From positions 62,001 to 126,000 of the forward strand of contig NZ_QOHG01000008.1 of assembly GCF_003319125.1 (NCBI RefSeq): DNA of 64,000 nucleotides. Direction: 5' to 3'. Below are positions 45,388 through 53,870 of this stretch, piece after piece. This DNA is from Blastococcus sp. TF02A-26. Lineage in GTDB: Bacteria; Actinomycetota; Actinomycetes; Mycobacteriales; Geodermatophilaceae. Both the position numbers and the translations under genes were made by a program. The notes under the pieces were generated by a model that worked only from the letters and a program-made list of their open reading frames with translations, did not search any database and was not told the origin of the DNA. How positions within the stretch are numbered: the stretch's first letter is position 1; every line of letters starts with the position of its first letter.

Positions 45388-46590
45388 ATGTCGACTCCAG
45401 CCGAGCTCCTGGCCGCCGCCGAGGCCGACGCCGACCGCACGATCGACCTGCGCCGCCGGCTGCACCGCCAGCCCGAGATGGGCCTGCACCTGCCGCGCAC
45501 GCAGGCCACGGTGCTGGAGGCGCTGGGCGAGCTGCCGGTCGAGCTGACCGTCGGCCGCAGCACCACCTCCGTCGTCGGCGTCCTGCGCGGCGCCCGGCCC
45601 GGGCCCACGTACCTGCTGCGCGGCGACATGGACGCCCTCCCCGTCCAGGAGGACACCGGGCTGCCCTTCGCCTCCGAGGTCCCCGGGGTGATGCACGCCT
45701 GCGGGCACGACACCCACGTGGCGATGCTCGTCGGCGCGGCCCGGCTGCTGGCCGAGCGCCGGGACCTCATCGCCGGGCAGGTCGTGTTCATGGTGCAGCC
45801 GGGGGAGGAGGGCTTCCACGGCGCGCGGTACATGCTCGAGGAGGGGCTGCTCGACGTCGTCCCCGAAGCGCCGGTGTCCGGGGCATTCGCGCTGCACTCG
45901 TCGTCGACGCTGGCCGGCGGGACGGTGCACGTCCGGCCCGGCCCGATCATGGCCGCCGCCGACCAGTGGACGCTGACCCTGCACGGCCGGGGCGGGCACG
46001 CGTCGGAGCCGGCGCGCACGCGGGACCCGATCCCGGTCGCCGCGGAGATCGTGCTGGCGCTGCAGTCGATGGTCACCCGCCGCGTGCCGGTCACCGACCC
46101 CGCCGTCGTGACCGTCGCGCACATCGCGGCCGGGTCGACCAACAACGTCATCCCCGACAGCGCCTTCCTGGAGGGGACGATCCGCACGCTGTCGGCCGGC
46201 CGCCGCGCCGACGTCGTCGACGCCGTGCGGCGGGTCGCCGAGCTCGTGGCCGCCGCGCACGACATGCCGGCGGAGTTCGTGCACGACCCCGGCTACCCGG
46301 TGACCGCCAACGCGGCCGAGGTCGCCGCGCAGGTGACCGCGACCGCCGTCGAGATGCTGGGCGCCGACGCGGTCCCGCCGATGGCCGAGCCGCTCATGGG
46401 GGCCGAGGACTTCTCCTACGTGCTGGAGCGGGTGCCCGGCGCGATGGCGTGGATCGGCGCCCGGCCGGCCGGCGTCGACCCCGACGAGGCGCCGCCGAAC
46501 CACTCCAACCTCGCGGTGTTCGACGAGGGCCCGCTGCCGACCGGTGCCGCGCTCCACGCCGCGATGGCCCTGCGGGCGCTGACCCCCTGA
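45388..46590 (+). CDS. M20-family amidohydrolase/peptidase
   Basis: A 400-residue M20 amidohydrolase. DLRRRLHRQPEMGLHLPRT is the family start. The first zinc segment is MHACGHDTHVAMLVGAARLL, and VMQPGEEGFHGARYML contains the catalytic Glu of the PGEEG motif. The dimerisation domain and DGGHAS-like HGRGGHASEPARTRDP follow, and the last ligand His is in PPNHSNLAVFDEGP. Such enzymes hydrolyse N-acyl amino acids or related amides (hippurate/IAA-amide type). ATG 45388 lies 5 bases after the cupin stop. Substrate unknown. It ends 16 bases before the LacI gene stop on the other strand. Confidence 0.9.
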   Translation: MSTPAELLAAAEADADRTIDLRRRLHRQPEMGLHLPRTQATVLEALGELPVELTVGRSTTSVVGVLRGARPGPTYLLRGDMDALPVQEDTGLPFASEVPGVMHACGHDTHVAMLVGAARLLAERRDLIAGQVVFMVQPGEEGFHGARYMLEEGLLDVVPEAPVSGAFALHSSSTLAGGTVHVRPGPIMAAADQWTLTLHGRGGHASEPARTRDPIPVAAEIVLALQSMVTRRVPVTDPAVVTVAHIAAGSTNNVIPDSAFLEGTIRTLSAGRRADVVDAVRRVAELVAAAHDMPAEFVHDPGYPVTANAAEVAAQVTATAVEMLGADAVPPMAEPLMGAEDFSYVLERVPGAMAWIGARPAGVDPDEAPPNHSNLAVFDEGPLPTGAALHAAMALRALTP

Positions 46591-46606
46591 CCGGCGGGAC
46601 GGGCGC

Positions 46607-47629
46607 TCAGGCCGAGGCGCGGACCACCAGGCGCGTGTCGCAGATGCGGACCTCGGGCTCGTCGGCGTCGCCCTCGACCTGACGCAGCAGGAGCTCCACC
46701 ATCAGCCGGGTCATCTCGTCCAGCGGCTGCGCGACGGTGGTCAGCGGCGGGTCGGACGTGGCGGCGACGACCGCGTCGTCGAACCCGACCACGGCGACGT
46801 CCCCGGGGACCGTGCGCCCGGCGTCGTGCAGGGCGCGCAGCGCGCCGACGGCCATGGGGTCCGAGGCGACGAAGACCGCGTCCAGGTCGGGTGCGCGCTC
46901 GAGCAGGGCCCGCATCGCCCGCGCGCCGCCGGCCTCGGTGAAGTCGCCGTCCTCCACCAGCTCCTCGCGCAGGGGCAGGCCGGCGTCGGCCAACCCGCGG
47001 CGGTAGCCGGCGTACCGGTCGACCCCCGCGATCATGTCCAGGGGGCCGGTGACGGTGGCGATCCGGCGCCGCCCCGCGGCGACCAGGTACGCCGTGGCGG
47101 TCGCCGCCCCCGCCGCGTTGTCGGTGTCGACGTGGCTGACGGCGGCGCCGTCCAGCGGCCGGCCCAGCAGCACCAGGGGCACGTTGGACTCGCGCAGCAG
47201 ACCGGGCAGGAGGTCGTCGCGGTGCAGTGACACCAGCACGACGCCGTCCACGTGCCCCTGGCGCACCCAGCGGCCGACCTTCTCCTGCTCGCCCCGGTCG
47301 CGGGCGGCGAGCAGCACGAGCGCGCGGTCGGTGTCCGACAGCCGGGCCGACAGCTCCCGGACCATGCTGGCGAAGAACGGGTCGGTGAAGACCTGGCTGT
47401 TGGACTCCGACAGCACCAGCGCGATCGTGTCGGTCCGCCGGGTCACCAGGCTGCGGGCCATCCGGTTGGGGACGTAGCGCAGCTGCGCGACGGCGCTGTG
47501 CACCGCCTCGCGGGCCTCGGGGCTGACCCGGGGCGAGTCGTTGATGACGCGGGAGACGGTGGCGCGCGAGACGCCGGCCAGTTCGGCGACCTCGTCCAGC
47601 GTCGGCGACGTGCGTCCACCGATCGTCAT
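46607..47629 (-). CDS. cebR: LacI-family regulator (CebR/CelR type)
   Basis: A 340-residue LacI protein. The HTH is PTLDEVAELAGVSRATVSRVINDSPRVSPEAREAVHSAVAQLRYVPNRMARSL (about residues 8-60). The sugar-binding core follows (TDTIALVLSESNSQVFTDPFFASMVREL, VDRYAGYRRGLADAGLPL, DLDAVFVASDPMAVGALRALHDAGRTVPGDVAVVGFDDAVVA). Its resemblance to CebR/CelR regulators of cellobiose operons is by recall. It is divergent from the binding-protein operon. A perfect palindrome tgagagcgctctca lies in the divergent region, close to the CebR consensus tgggagcgctccca. Cellobiose or another beta-glucoside is the probable inducer. Confidence 0.85.
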   Translation of the reverse strand: MTIGGRTSPTLDEVAELAGVSRATVSRVINDSPRVSPEAREAVHSAVAQLRYVPNRMARSLVTRRTDTIALVLSESNSQVFTDPFFASMVRELSARLSDTDRALVLLAARDRGEQEKVGRWVRQGHVDGVVLVSLHRDDLLPGLLRESNVPLVLLGRPLDGAAVSHVDTDNAAGAATATAYLVAAGRRRIATVTGPLDMIAGVDRYAGYRRGLADAGLPLREELVEDGDFTEAGGARAMRALLERAPDLDAVFVASDPMAVGALRALHDAGRTVPGDVAVVGFDDAVVAATSDPPLTTVAQPLDEMTRLMVELLLRQVEGDADEPEVRICDTRLVVRASA

Positions 47630-47728
47630 GGGCGGTTCCTCCTCCCCGGCCGGGGTGCCCCGGACAGGACACGGCGGGGACAGGTTGGCACGTCGACGCA
47701 ACCTCCTCCACCTCTCTGCCCGGTCCTC

Positions 47729-47787
47729 TTGACACGGCTGAGTGACTCGCATCACTCTGTGCTCCGACCTCGTGAGAGCGCTCTCAC
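47729..47787 (+). promoter_or_regulatory. Promoter and operators of the beta-glucoside uptake operon
   Basis: ttgaca at 47729-47734 is a good -35, but the -10 is weak. A gagtga-N6-tcactc dyad lies at 47740-47757 and a perfect 16-base palindrome gtgagagcgctctcac at 47772-47787. The latter resembles the CebR-type operator. It sits 52 bases before the binding-protein start. Confidence 0.65.
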
Positions 47788-47839
47788 ACTTCAGCCCACA
47801 GCGGACGCAGAGGTCCGCGGGGAACGACCAGGAGGTCTG

Positions 47840-49135
47840 ATGACCGTTCTCAGGAAGTCCCGGGCGGCGCTCGGCGTGGGACTCGCCGTCGCCCTGCTCG
47901 CCACCGGGTGCGGCGGCTCCGACGCCGAGGACGACGGCCGGATCACGTTGAACGTCGGCCTGTTCGGCACGTTCGGCTTCGAGGAGGCCGGGCTCTACGA
48001 CGAGTACATGGAGCTGAACCCGGACATCCGCATCGAGGAGACCTCCGTCGAGCGCTCCGCCGACTACTACCGGACGCTGCAGACCCGCCTGGCCGCCAAC
48101 TCCGGCCTGGCCGACGTCCAGGGCATCGAGATCGGGTTCGTCGCCGACCTGACCGAGAACCACGCCGACGCCTTCGTGGACTTCGCCGCCCTGGACGGCG
48201 CCGACGAGACCCTGGGCCACTTCTACGACTGGAAGGTCGAGCCGGCCACCAGCGAGGACGGCCGGGTGATCGGGCTCGGCACCGACGCCGGTCCGGAGGG
48301 GATGTGCTACCGCCGCGACCTGTTCGAGCAGGCCGGCCTGCCCACCGACCGGGACGAGCTCAGCGCCCTGTGGGCCGACTGGGACGGATATCTGGAGCTC
48401 GGCCGCCGGTACGCGGCCGCGCCGGGCCGGGCGGAGGGGACGTCGTTCGTCGACAGCCCGGCCAGCATCTTCTCGGCGGCGGTCTACCAGGGCGAGTTCG
48501 CCTACGCCGACGAGGACGGGCAGCCGATCCCGGACACCAGTGACGGCGTGCAGGCCGCCTGGGAGGACGCGAGCGCCGCGGCCGAGGAGGGGCTCACCGC
48601 CGGGCTGACCCAGTTCGGCGACGAGTGGAACAGCGCCTTCGCCAACGGTGGGTTCGCGACCGTGGCCTGCCCGGCCTGGATGCTCGGCTACATCACCTCC
48701 CAGGCCGGTGACGACGCCTCGGGCCAGTGGGACGTCGCGACGCTGCCCGGCGGCAGCACCAACTGGGGCGGGTCCTGGCTGGGCGTCCCCGAGTCCGCCG
48801 AGCACCGCGAGGAGGCCATCGCGCGCGTCCAGTGGCTGACCGCGCCGGAGCAGCAGATCAAGATGTTCACCCGCGAGGCGCACTTCCCGTCCAGCCGGGT
48901 GGCCGCCGAGGACCCCGAGGTCTCCGGCGCGACGAACGAGTACTTCAACGGCGCGCCGGTCGGCCAGATCTTCGGGCAGGCCGCGGCCGAGCTGCGGTTC
49001 ACCCCGATCAGTCGGTACGACACGCAGATCCAGGAGGCGTTCAGCTCCGCGCTCACCAACGTGGCCACGCAGGACACCAGTCCGGACGACGCGTTCGACG
49101 AGGCGATGACCGAGATCGAGGACATCGTCGGGTGA
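47840..49135 (+). CDS. Extracellular sugar-binding lipoprotein (CebE-like)
   Basis: A 431-residue solute-binding protein of an ABC importer. A type II signal peptide ends at the lipobox Cys24 (LLATGCGG). The mature domain begins RITLNVGLFGTFGFEEAGLYDEYMELNPDI and has the two-lobed extracellular fold of family 1 (ADVQGIEIGFVADLTENHADAF; GPEGMCYRRDLFEQAGL; NWGGSWLGVPESAEHREEA). Relatives bind cello-oligosaccharides or other beta-glucosides. ATG 47840 has ggaggtc upstream. It is divergent from the LacI regulator and followed by a stable hairpin before the permease genes. Precise ligand unknown. Confidence 0.88.
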   Translation: MTVLRKSRAALGVGLAVALLATGCGGSDAEDDGRITLNVGLFGTFGFEEAGLYDEYMELNPDIRIEETSVERSADYYRTLQTRLAANSGLADVQGIEIGFVADLTENHADAFVDFAALDGADETLGHFYDWKVEPATSEDGRVIGLGTDAGPEGMCYRRDLFEQAGLPTDRDELSALWADWDGYLELGRRYAAAPGRAEGTSFVDSPASIFSAAVYQGEFAYADEDGQPIPDTSDGVQAAWEDASAAAEEGLTAGLTQFGDEWNSAFANGGFATVACPAWMLGYITSQAGDDASGQWDVATLPGGSTNWGGSWLGVPESAEHREEAIARVQWLTAPEQQIKMFTREAHFPSSRVAAEDPEVSGATNEYFNGAPVGQIFGQAAAELRFTPISRYDTQIQEAFSSALTNVATQDTSPDDAFDEAMTEIEDIVG

Positions 49136-49186
49136 CCCGGACCCCCACCCGGCGCACCCGTCGACCGGACGCCGCGGCCTGAGACA

Positions 49187-49230
49187 CGGCGGTGCCCGGG
49201 GGTGGACGACCAACCCCCCGGGCACCGCCG
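49187..49230 (+). terminator. Intercistronic hairpin between binding protein and permeases
   Basis: Perfect 16-base stem cggcggtgcccggggg / cccccgggcaccgccg with a 12-base loop, 51 bases after the binding-protein stop and 55 bases before the permease start. Attenuator- or stabiliser-type, it could raise binding-protein output relative to the permeases. Confidence 0.7.
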
Positions 49231-49285
49231 GCCGCACCCTCCTCTGCCCGCTCCCCGGCTCCGCCCCACCAGCGAGGACCAGCGC

Positions 49286-50257
49286 ATGACCATCGCCAGC
49301 GACGAGCCGCAGGTGGCGTCGATCGCCGCCCCGTCCGTCCTCCCCGGCAAGCGACGACGCACGTCGCGGCTGACCCGCAACCGCTGGGGCTACGCCTACG
49401 TCGCCCCGTTCTTCGTCCTCTTCGCCTGCTTCAGCCTCTACCCCTTCCTCTACACGGCCTGGATCTCCCTGCACGACGTCGACCTGGGCGACGTGGACGG
49501 CGCCCAGTGGGTGGGCTTGGCCAACTACAGCGACCTGCTCAGCAACGAGTTCTTCTGGAACGCCGCGCGCAACACCCTGACGATCGGCGTCCTCTCCACC
49601 GTCCCGCAGCTGGCGATGGCCCTCGGCCTGGCGCACCTGCTGAACTACTCGCTGCGCGGCCGGACCTTCTTCCGGGTCGCGATGCTCCTGCCCTACGCGA
49701 CGAGCATCGCCGCCGCGACGCTGGTGTTCGGCCAGCTGTTCGGCCGCGACTACGGCCTGATCAACGCCGGCCTGGAGGCCGTCGGGTTCGACCGGGTCGA
49801 CTGGGAGGGCGGCAGCTGGAGCAGCCAGCTGGCCATCTCCGTGATCGTCATCTGGCGCTGGACGGGGTACAACGCGCTGATCTACCTCGCGGCCATGCAG
49901 GCCATCCCCGAGGACCTCTACGAGGCGGCGGCTCTGGACGGGGCCAGCAAGTGGAAGCAGTTCCTCCACGTGACCGTGCCGGGGCTGCGCCCGACCATCC
50001 TGTTCACCATCGTGGTCTCCACGATCGGCGCGGTGCAGCTGTTCGGCGAACCGCTGCTGTTCAGCGGCAACGGGACCACCAACGGTGGCTCGTCGAACCA
50101 GTACCAGACCCTCGGGCTGCTCATGTACGACCAGGGGTGGACGAACTTCCACCTCGGCCAGGCGGCCGCCACGGCGTGGGCCATGTTCCTGATCATCCTC
50201 GTGGTCGTCGGCGGCTGGGCCCTGCTCGCCCGCTGTCGCGCCCGGGCCGAGCGGTAG
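49286..50257 (+). CDS. ABC sugar transporter permease 1 (CebF-like)
   Basis: A 323-residue permease with about six transmembrane helices. After a short cytoplasmic tail (MTIASDEPQVASIAAPSVLPGKRRRTSRLTR) come WGYAYVAPFFVLFACFSLYPFLYTAW, PQLAMALGLAHLLNY and other helices. The EAA motif for ATPase contact is EAAALDGASKWKQFLHVTVPGLRP near residue 215. ATG 49286 lies after a hairpin that follows the binding-protein gene. It would partner the next permease and the ATPase two genes on. By recall it fits the MalF/CebF type of carbohydrate-uptake subfamily 1. Confidence 0.9.
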   Translation: MTIASDEPQVASIAAPSVLPGKRRRTSRLTRNRWGYAYVAPFFVLFACFSLYPFLYTAWISLHDVDLGDVDGAQWVGLANYSDLLSNEFFWNAARNTLTIGVLSTVPQLAMALGLAHLLNYSLRGRTFFRVAMLLPYATSIAAATLVFGQLFGRDYGLINAGLEAVGFDRVDWEGGSWSSQLAISVIVIWRWTGYNALIYLAAMQAIPEDLYEAAALDGASKWKQFLHVTVPGLRPTILFTIVVSTIGAVQLFGEPLLFSGNGTTNGGSSNQYQTLGLLMYDQGWTNFHLGQAAATAWAMFLIILVVVGGWALLARCRARAER

Positions 50258-50266
50258 GAGCGCTCC

Positions 50267-51181
50267 GTGACCGTGACCGCCCCACCCCCCGTCGACGACG
50301 CCGGCCCGGACAGCCGGCCGGCACCGGTCCCGCCCCGTCCCCGGCGCCGCCACCGCGTCGGGCGGGTGACGAAGGCCGGCCCGCTGACCTACGTGCTGCT
50401 CGTCCTCGCGGCCCTCGTGTCGGTCTTCCCGCTGTACTGGACCGCCGTCGCCGGCTCGCACACCAACGCCGAGATCGCGGCGACCCCGCCGCCGTTCCTG
50501 CCCGACGCCGACCTGTTCACCAACATCGGCCGGGCCATGGACGAGGCGCCCATAGCCCTGGCGCTGGTGAACACGGTCGTCGTCGCCGGCTGCATCACCG
50601 TGGGCACCGTCCTCTGCTGCACCCTGGCCGGCTTCGCCTTCGCCAAGCTGCGCTTCCGCGGCAACAAGGTGCTGCTGGGCCTGGTGATCGGCACGATGAT
50701 GGTGCCGACCCAGCTGGCGATCATCCCGCTGTTCCTGCTGATCGCCGAGCTGGAGTGGGTGAACCAGCTGCAGGCGGTCGTGCTGCCGACCCTGGTCACC
50801 GCCTTCGGCGTGTTCTTCATGCGCCAGTACCTGAGCTCCGCGCTGCCCGACGAGCTGCTCGAGGCCGGCCGGATGGACGGCGCCTCGACCACCCGGATCT
50901 TCTGGTCGATCGTCGTCCCCGTCGCGCGCCCGGCGATGGCCGTCCTCGCGATGCTGACCTTCCTCACCGCGTGGAACGACTTCTTCTGGCCGCTCATCGC
51001 ACTGACCAGCGACAACCCCACCGTCCAGGTCGCCCTCGCCGGTCTCGGCGGCGGCTACGTCCCCGACCGGGCCGTGATCATGGCCGGGACGCTGATCGGG
51101 ACCCTGCCGATCCTCGTCGTCTTCACCGTCCTCGGCCGCCACATCGTCGGCGGGATCATGCAGGGCGCGGTCAAGGGATGA
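50267..51181 (+). CDS. ABC sugar transporter permease 2 (CebG-like)
   Basis: A 304-residue permease with six transmembrane helices; the N-terminus is a proline-rich cytoplasmic tail. The EAA motif is LLEAGRMDGASTTRIFWSIVVPVARPAMAVLAML near residue 200, and TAWNDFFWPLIAL follows. It is the MalG/CebG-type partner of the preceding permease, 9 bases apart. GTG 50267 has taggagc upstream. The final GGIMQGAVKG is the usual C-terminal motif of this subfamily. Ligand as for the binding protein. Confidence 0.9.
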   Translation: MTVTAPPPVDDAGPDSRPAPVPPRPRRRHRVGRVTKAGPLTYVLLVLAALVSVFPLYWTAVAGSHTNAEIAATPPPFLPDADLFTNIGRAMDEAPIALALVNTVVVAGCITVGTVLCCTLAGFAFAKLRFRGNKVLLGLVIGTMMVPTQLAIIPLFLLIAELEWVNQLQAVVLPTLVTAFGVFFMRQYLSSALPDELLEAGRMDGASTTRIFWSIVVPVARPAMAVLAMLTFLTAWNDFFWPLIALTSDNPTVQVALAGLGGGYVPDRAVIMAGTLIGTLPILVVFTVLGRHIVGGIMQGAVKG

Positions 51182-51230
51182 CGCCACCCACCCCCGTCCC
51201 GTCCCCCCACACCGGAGAGGTGTCCTCCCC

Positions 51231-52331
51231 ATGTCGACCGTGACCTTCGCGCAGGCGACGCGCGTCTACCCCAAGAGCGACCGACCGGCCGTCGACGCCC
51301 TGGACCTGCACATCGGCGACGGCGAGTTCCTCGTCCTCGTCGGCCCGTCCGGCTGCGGCAAGTCCACCTCGCTGCGGATGCTCGCCGGCCTGGAGGAGGT
51401 CGACTCGGGCGCGGTCCTGATCGGCGACCGCGACGTCACCGACCTCCCGCCCAAGAGCCGCGACATCGCCATGGTCTTCCAGAACTACGCCCTCTACCCG
51501 CACATGACGGTCGAGGCGAACATGGGCTTCGCGCTCAAGCTCGCCGGAGTGGGTCGGGCCGAGACCGCCCGGCGGGTCGCCGAGGCGGCGAAGATCCTCG
51601 ACCTCGAGGACTACCTGCACCGCCGTCCCAAGGCGCTCTCCGGCGGACAGCGCCAGCGGGTCGCCATGGGGCGGGCGATCGTCCGCGACCCCCAGGTCTT
51701 CCTGATGGACGAGCCGCTGTCCAACCTCGACGCCAAGCTGCGCGTGCAGACCCGCACGCAGATCGCCCGGCTGGTCCAGCGCCTGGGGACGACGACGGTC
51801 TACGTCACCCACGACCAGGTCGAGGCGATGACCCTGGGCGACCGGGTCGCGGTCCTCCGCGACGGCGTCCTCCAGCAGTGCGACGCCCCCGGCGTCCTCT
51901 ACGACCGCCCGGCCAACGTCTTCGTCGCCGGGTTCATCGGCTCACCGGCGATGAACGTCGTCACCGGCCCGGCCGTCGAGGGCGGGGTCCGGCTGGGCGG
52001 CGCGGTCCTGCCGGTGCCCCGCGACCAGCTGGCGCGCGCCGCCGCCGGCACCGGCCGGGTCACCGTCGGGTTCCGCCCGGAGGACGTGCAGCTGGTCGGC
52101 CCGGGCGCCGGTGTCCCCGTGGTGGTCAACGTCGTCGAGCAGCTCGGGTCGGACGCCTTCCTCTACACCAAGCTCGCCGCCGAGCACACCGACGACGTCC
52201 TGCACCCCTCCGACGTCGTCGTGCGCACCGAGCCCCGCACGGCGCCCGCACAGGGCGACCAGTTGCACATCACCGTCCGCGAGGGCCGCCTGCACGTCTT
52301 CGACCCCACGACGCAGCGCCGCGTGGACTGA
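51231..52331 (+). CDS. ABC sugar transporter ATPase (MsiK/UgpC type)
   Basis: A 366-residue ATPase. Walker A GPSGCGKSTSL, Q-loop MVFQNYALYPHMTV, signature LSGGQRQRVAMGRAIVRDP, Walker B VFLMDEPLSNLDAKL and H-loop VYVTHDQVEAMTLGDRV are intact. A C-terminal TOBE/regulatory domain follows. In Streptomyces the cellobiose importer has no gene-linked ATPase and borrows MsiK; here the ATPase is encoded inside the operon, 49 bases after the second permease. It energises the importer and may also serve others. ATG 51231 has gagaggt upstream. The downstream gap carries a copy of the hairpin repeat family before the glucosidase. Confidence 0.92.
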   Translation: MSTVTFAQATRVYPKSDRPAVDALDLHIGDGEFLVLVGPSGCGKSTSLRMLAGLEEVDSGAVLIGDRDVTDLPPKSRDIAMVFQNYALYPHMTVEANMGFALKLAGVGRAETARRVAEAAKILDLEDYLHRRPKALSGGQRQRVAMGRAIVRDPQVFLMDEPLSNLDAKLRVQTRTQIARLVQRLGTTTVYVTHDQVEAMTLGDRVAVLRDGVLQQCDAPGVLYDRPANVFVAGFIGSPAMNVVTGPAVEGGVRLGGAVLPVPRDQLARAAAGTGRVTVGFRPEDVQLVGPGAGVPVVVNVVEQLGSDAFLYTKLAAEHTDDVLHPSDVVVRTEPRTAPAQGDQLHITVREGRLHVFDPTTQRRVD

Positions 52332-52333
52332 CC

Positions 52334-52380
52334 CCCGCCGCTCACCACTCGCTCGCTCGCGGCGGGCCCCTGCAGGGGCC
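52334..52380 (+). terminator. Hairpin between ATPase and glucosidase (repeat family copy C)
   Basis: cccgccgc at 52334-52341 pairs with gcggcggg at 52359-52366, and ggcccc-tgca-ggggcc follows at 52365-52380. It shares the ggcgggcccctgc core with copies at 5008 and 57474. It could separate glucosidase expression from the transporter. Confidence 0.6.
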
Positions 52381-52428
52381 GTCGCGTCTGTTCCGCTCGC
52401 CCGCTCTCCCGCAGAGGAGTCCTGCCGC

Positions 52429-53823
<1,395 letters not shown>

Positions 53824-53824
53824 G

Positions 53825-53865
53825 CGGAGTCGCTCGGTGACGGATCCCGTCACCGAGCGACTCCG
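53825..53865. terminator. Bidirectional terminator between glucosidase and aceE
   Basis: Perfect 19-base inverted repeat with a 3-base loop atc (arms 53825-53843 and 53847-53865), one base after the glucosidase stop and 5 bases before the aceE stop. It is the longest perfect stem-loop of its type in the window, matched only by 58060-58100. Confidence 0.85.
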
Positions 53866-53870
53866 ATGCC

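Noticed and set aside
42990-46265. A 1091-codon minus-strand frame upstream of FasR
   Set aside because: Only about 392 codons encode FasR; the rest is antisense to the PAP2, cupin and M20 genes.
46607-51232. A 1541-codon minus-strand frame across the LacI gene and the transporter genes
   Set aside because: Only the last 340 codons are a real protein (the LacI regulator). The rest is antisense to the binding-protein and permease genes and has low-complexity Gly/Arg/Asp text typical of high-GC shadow frames.
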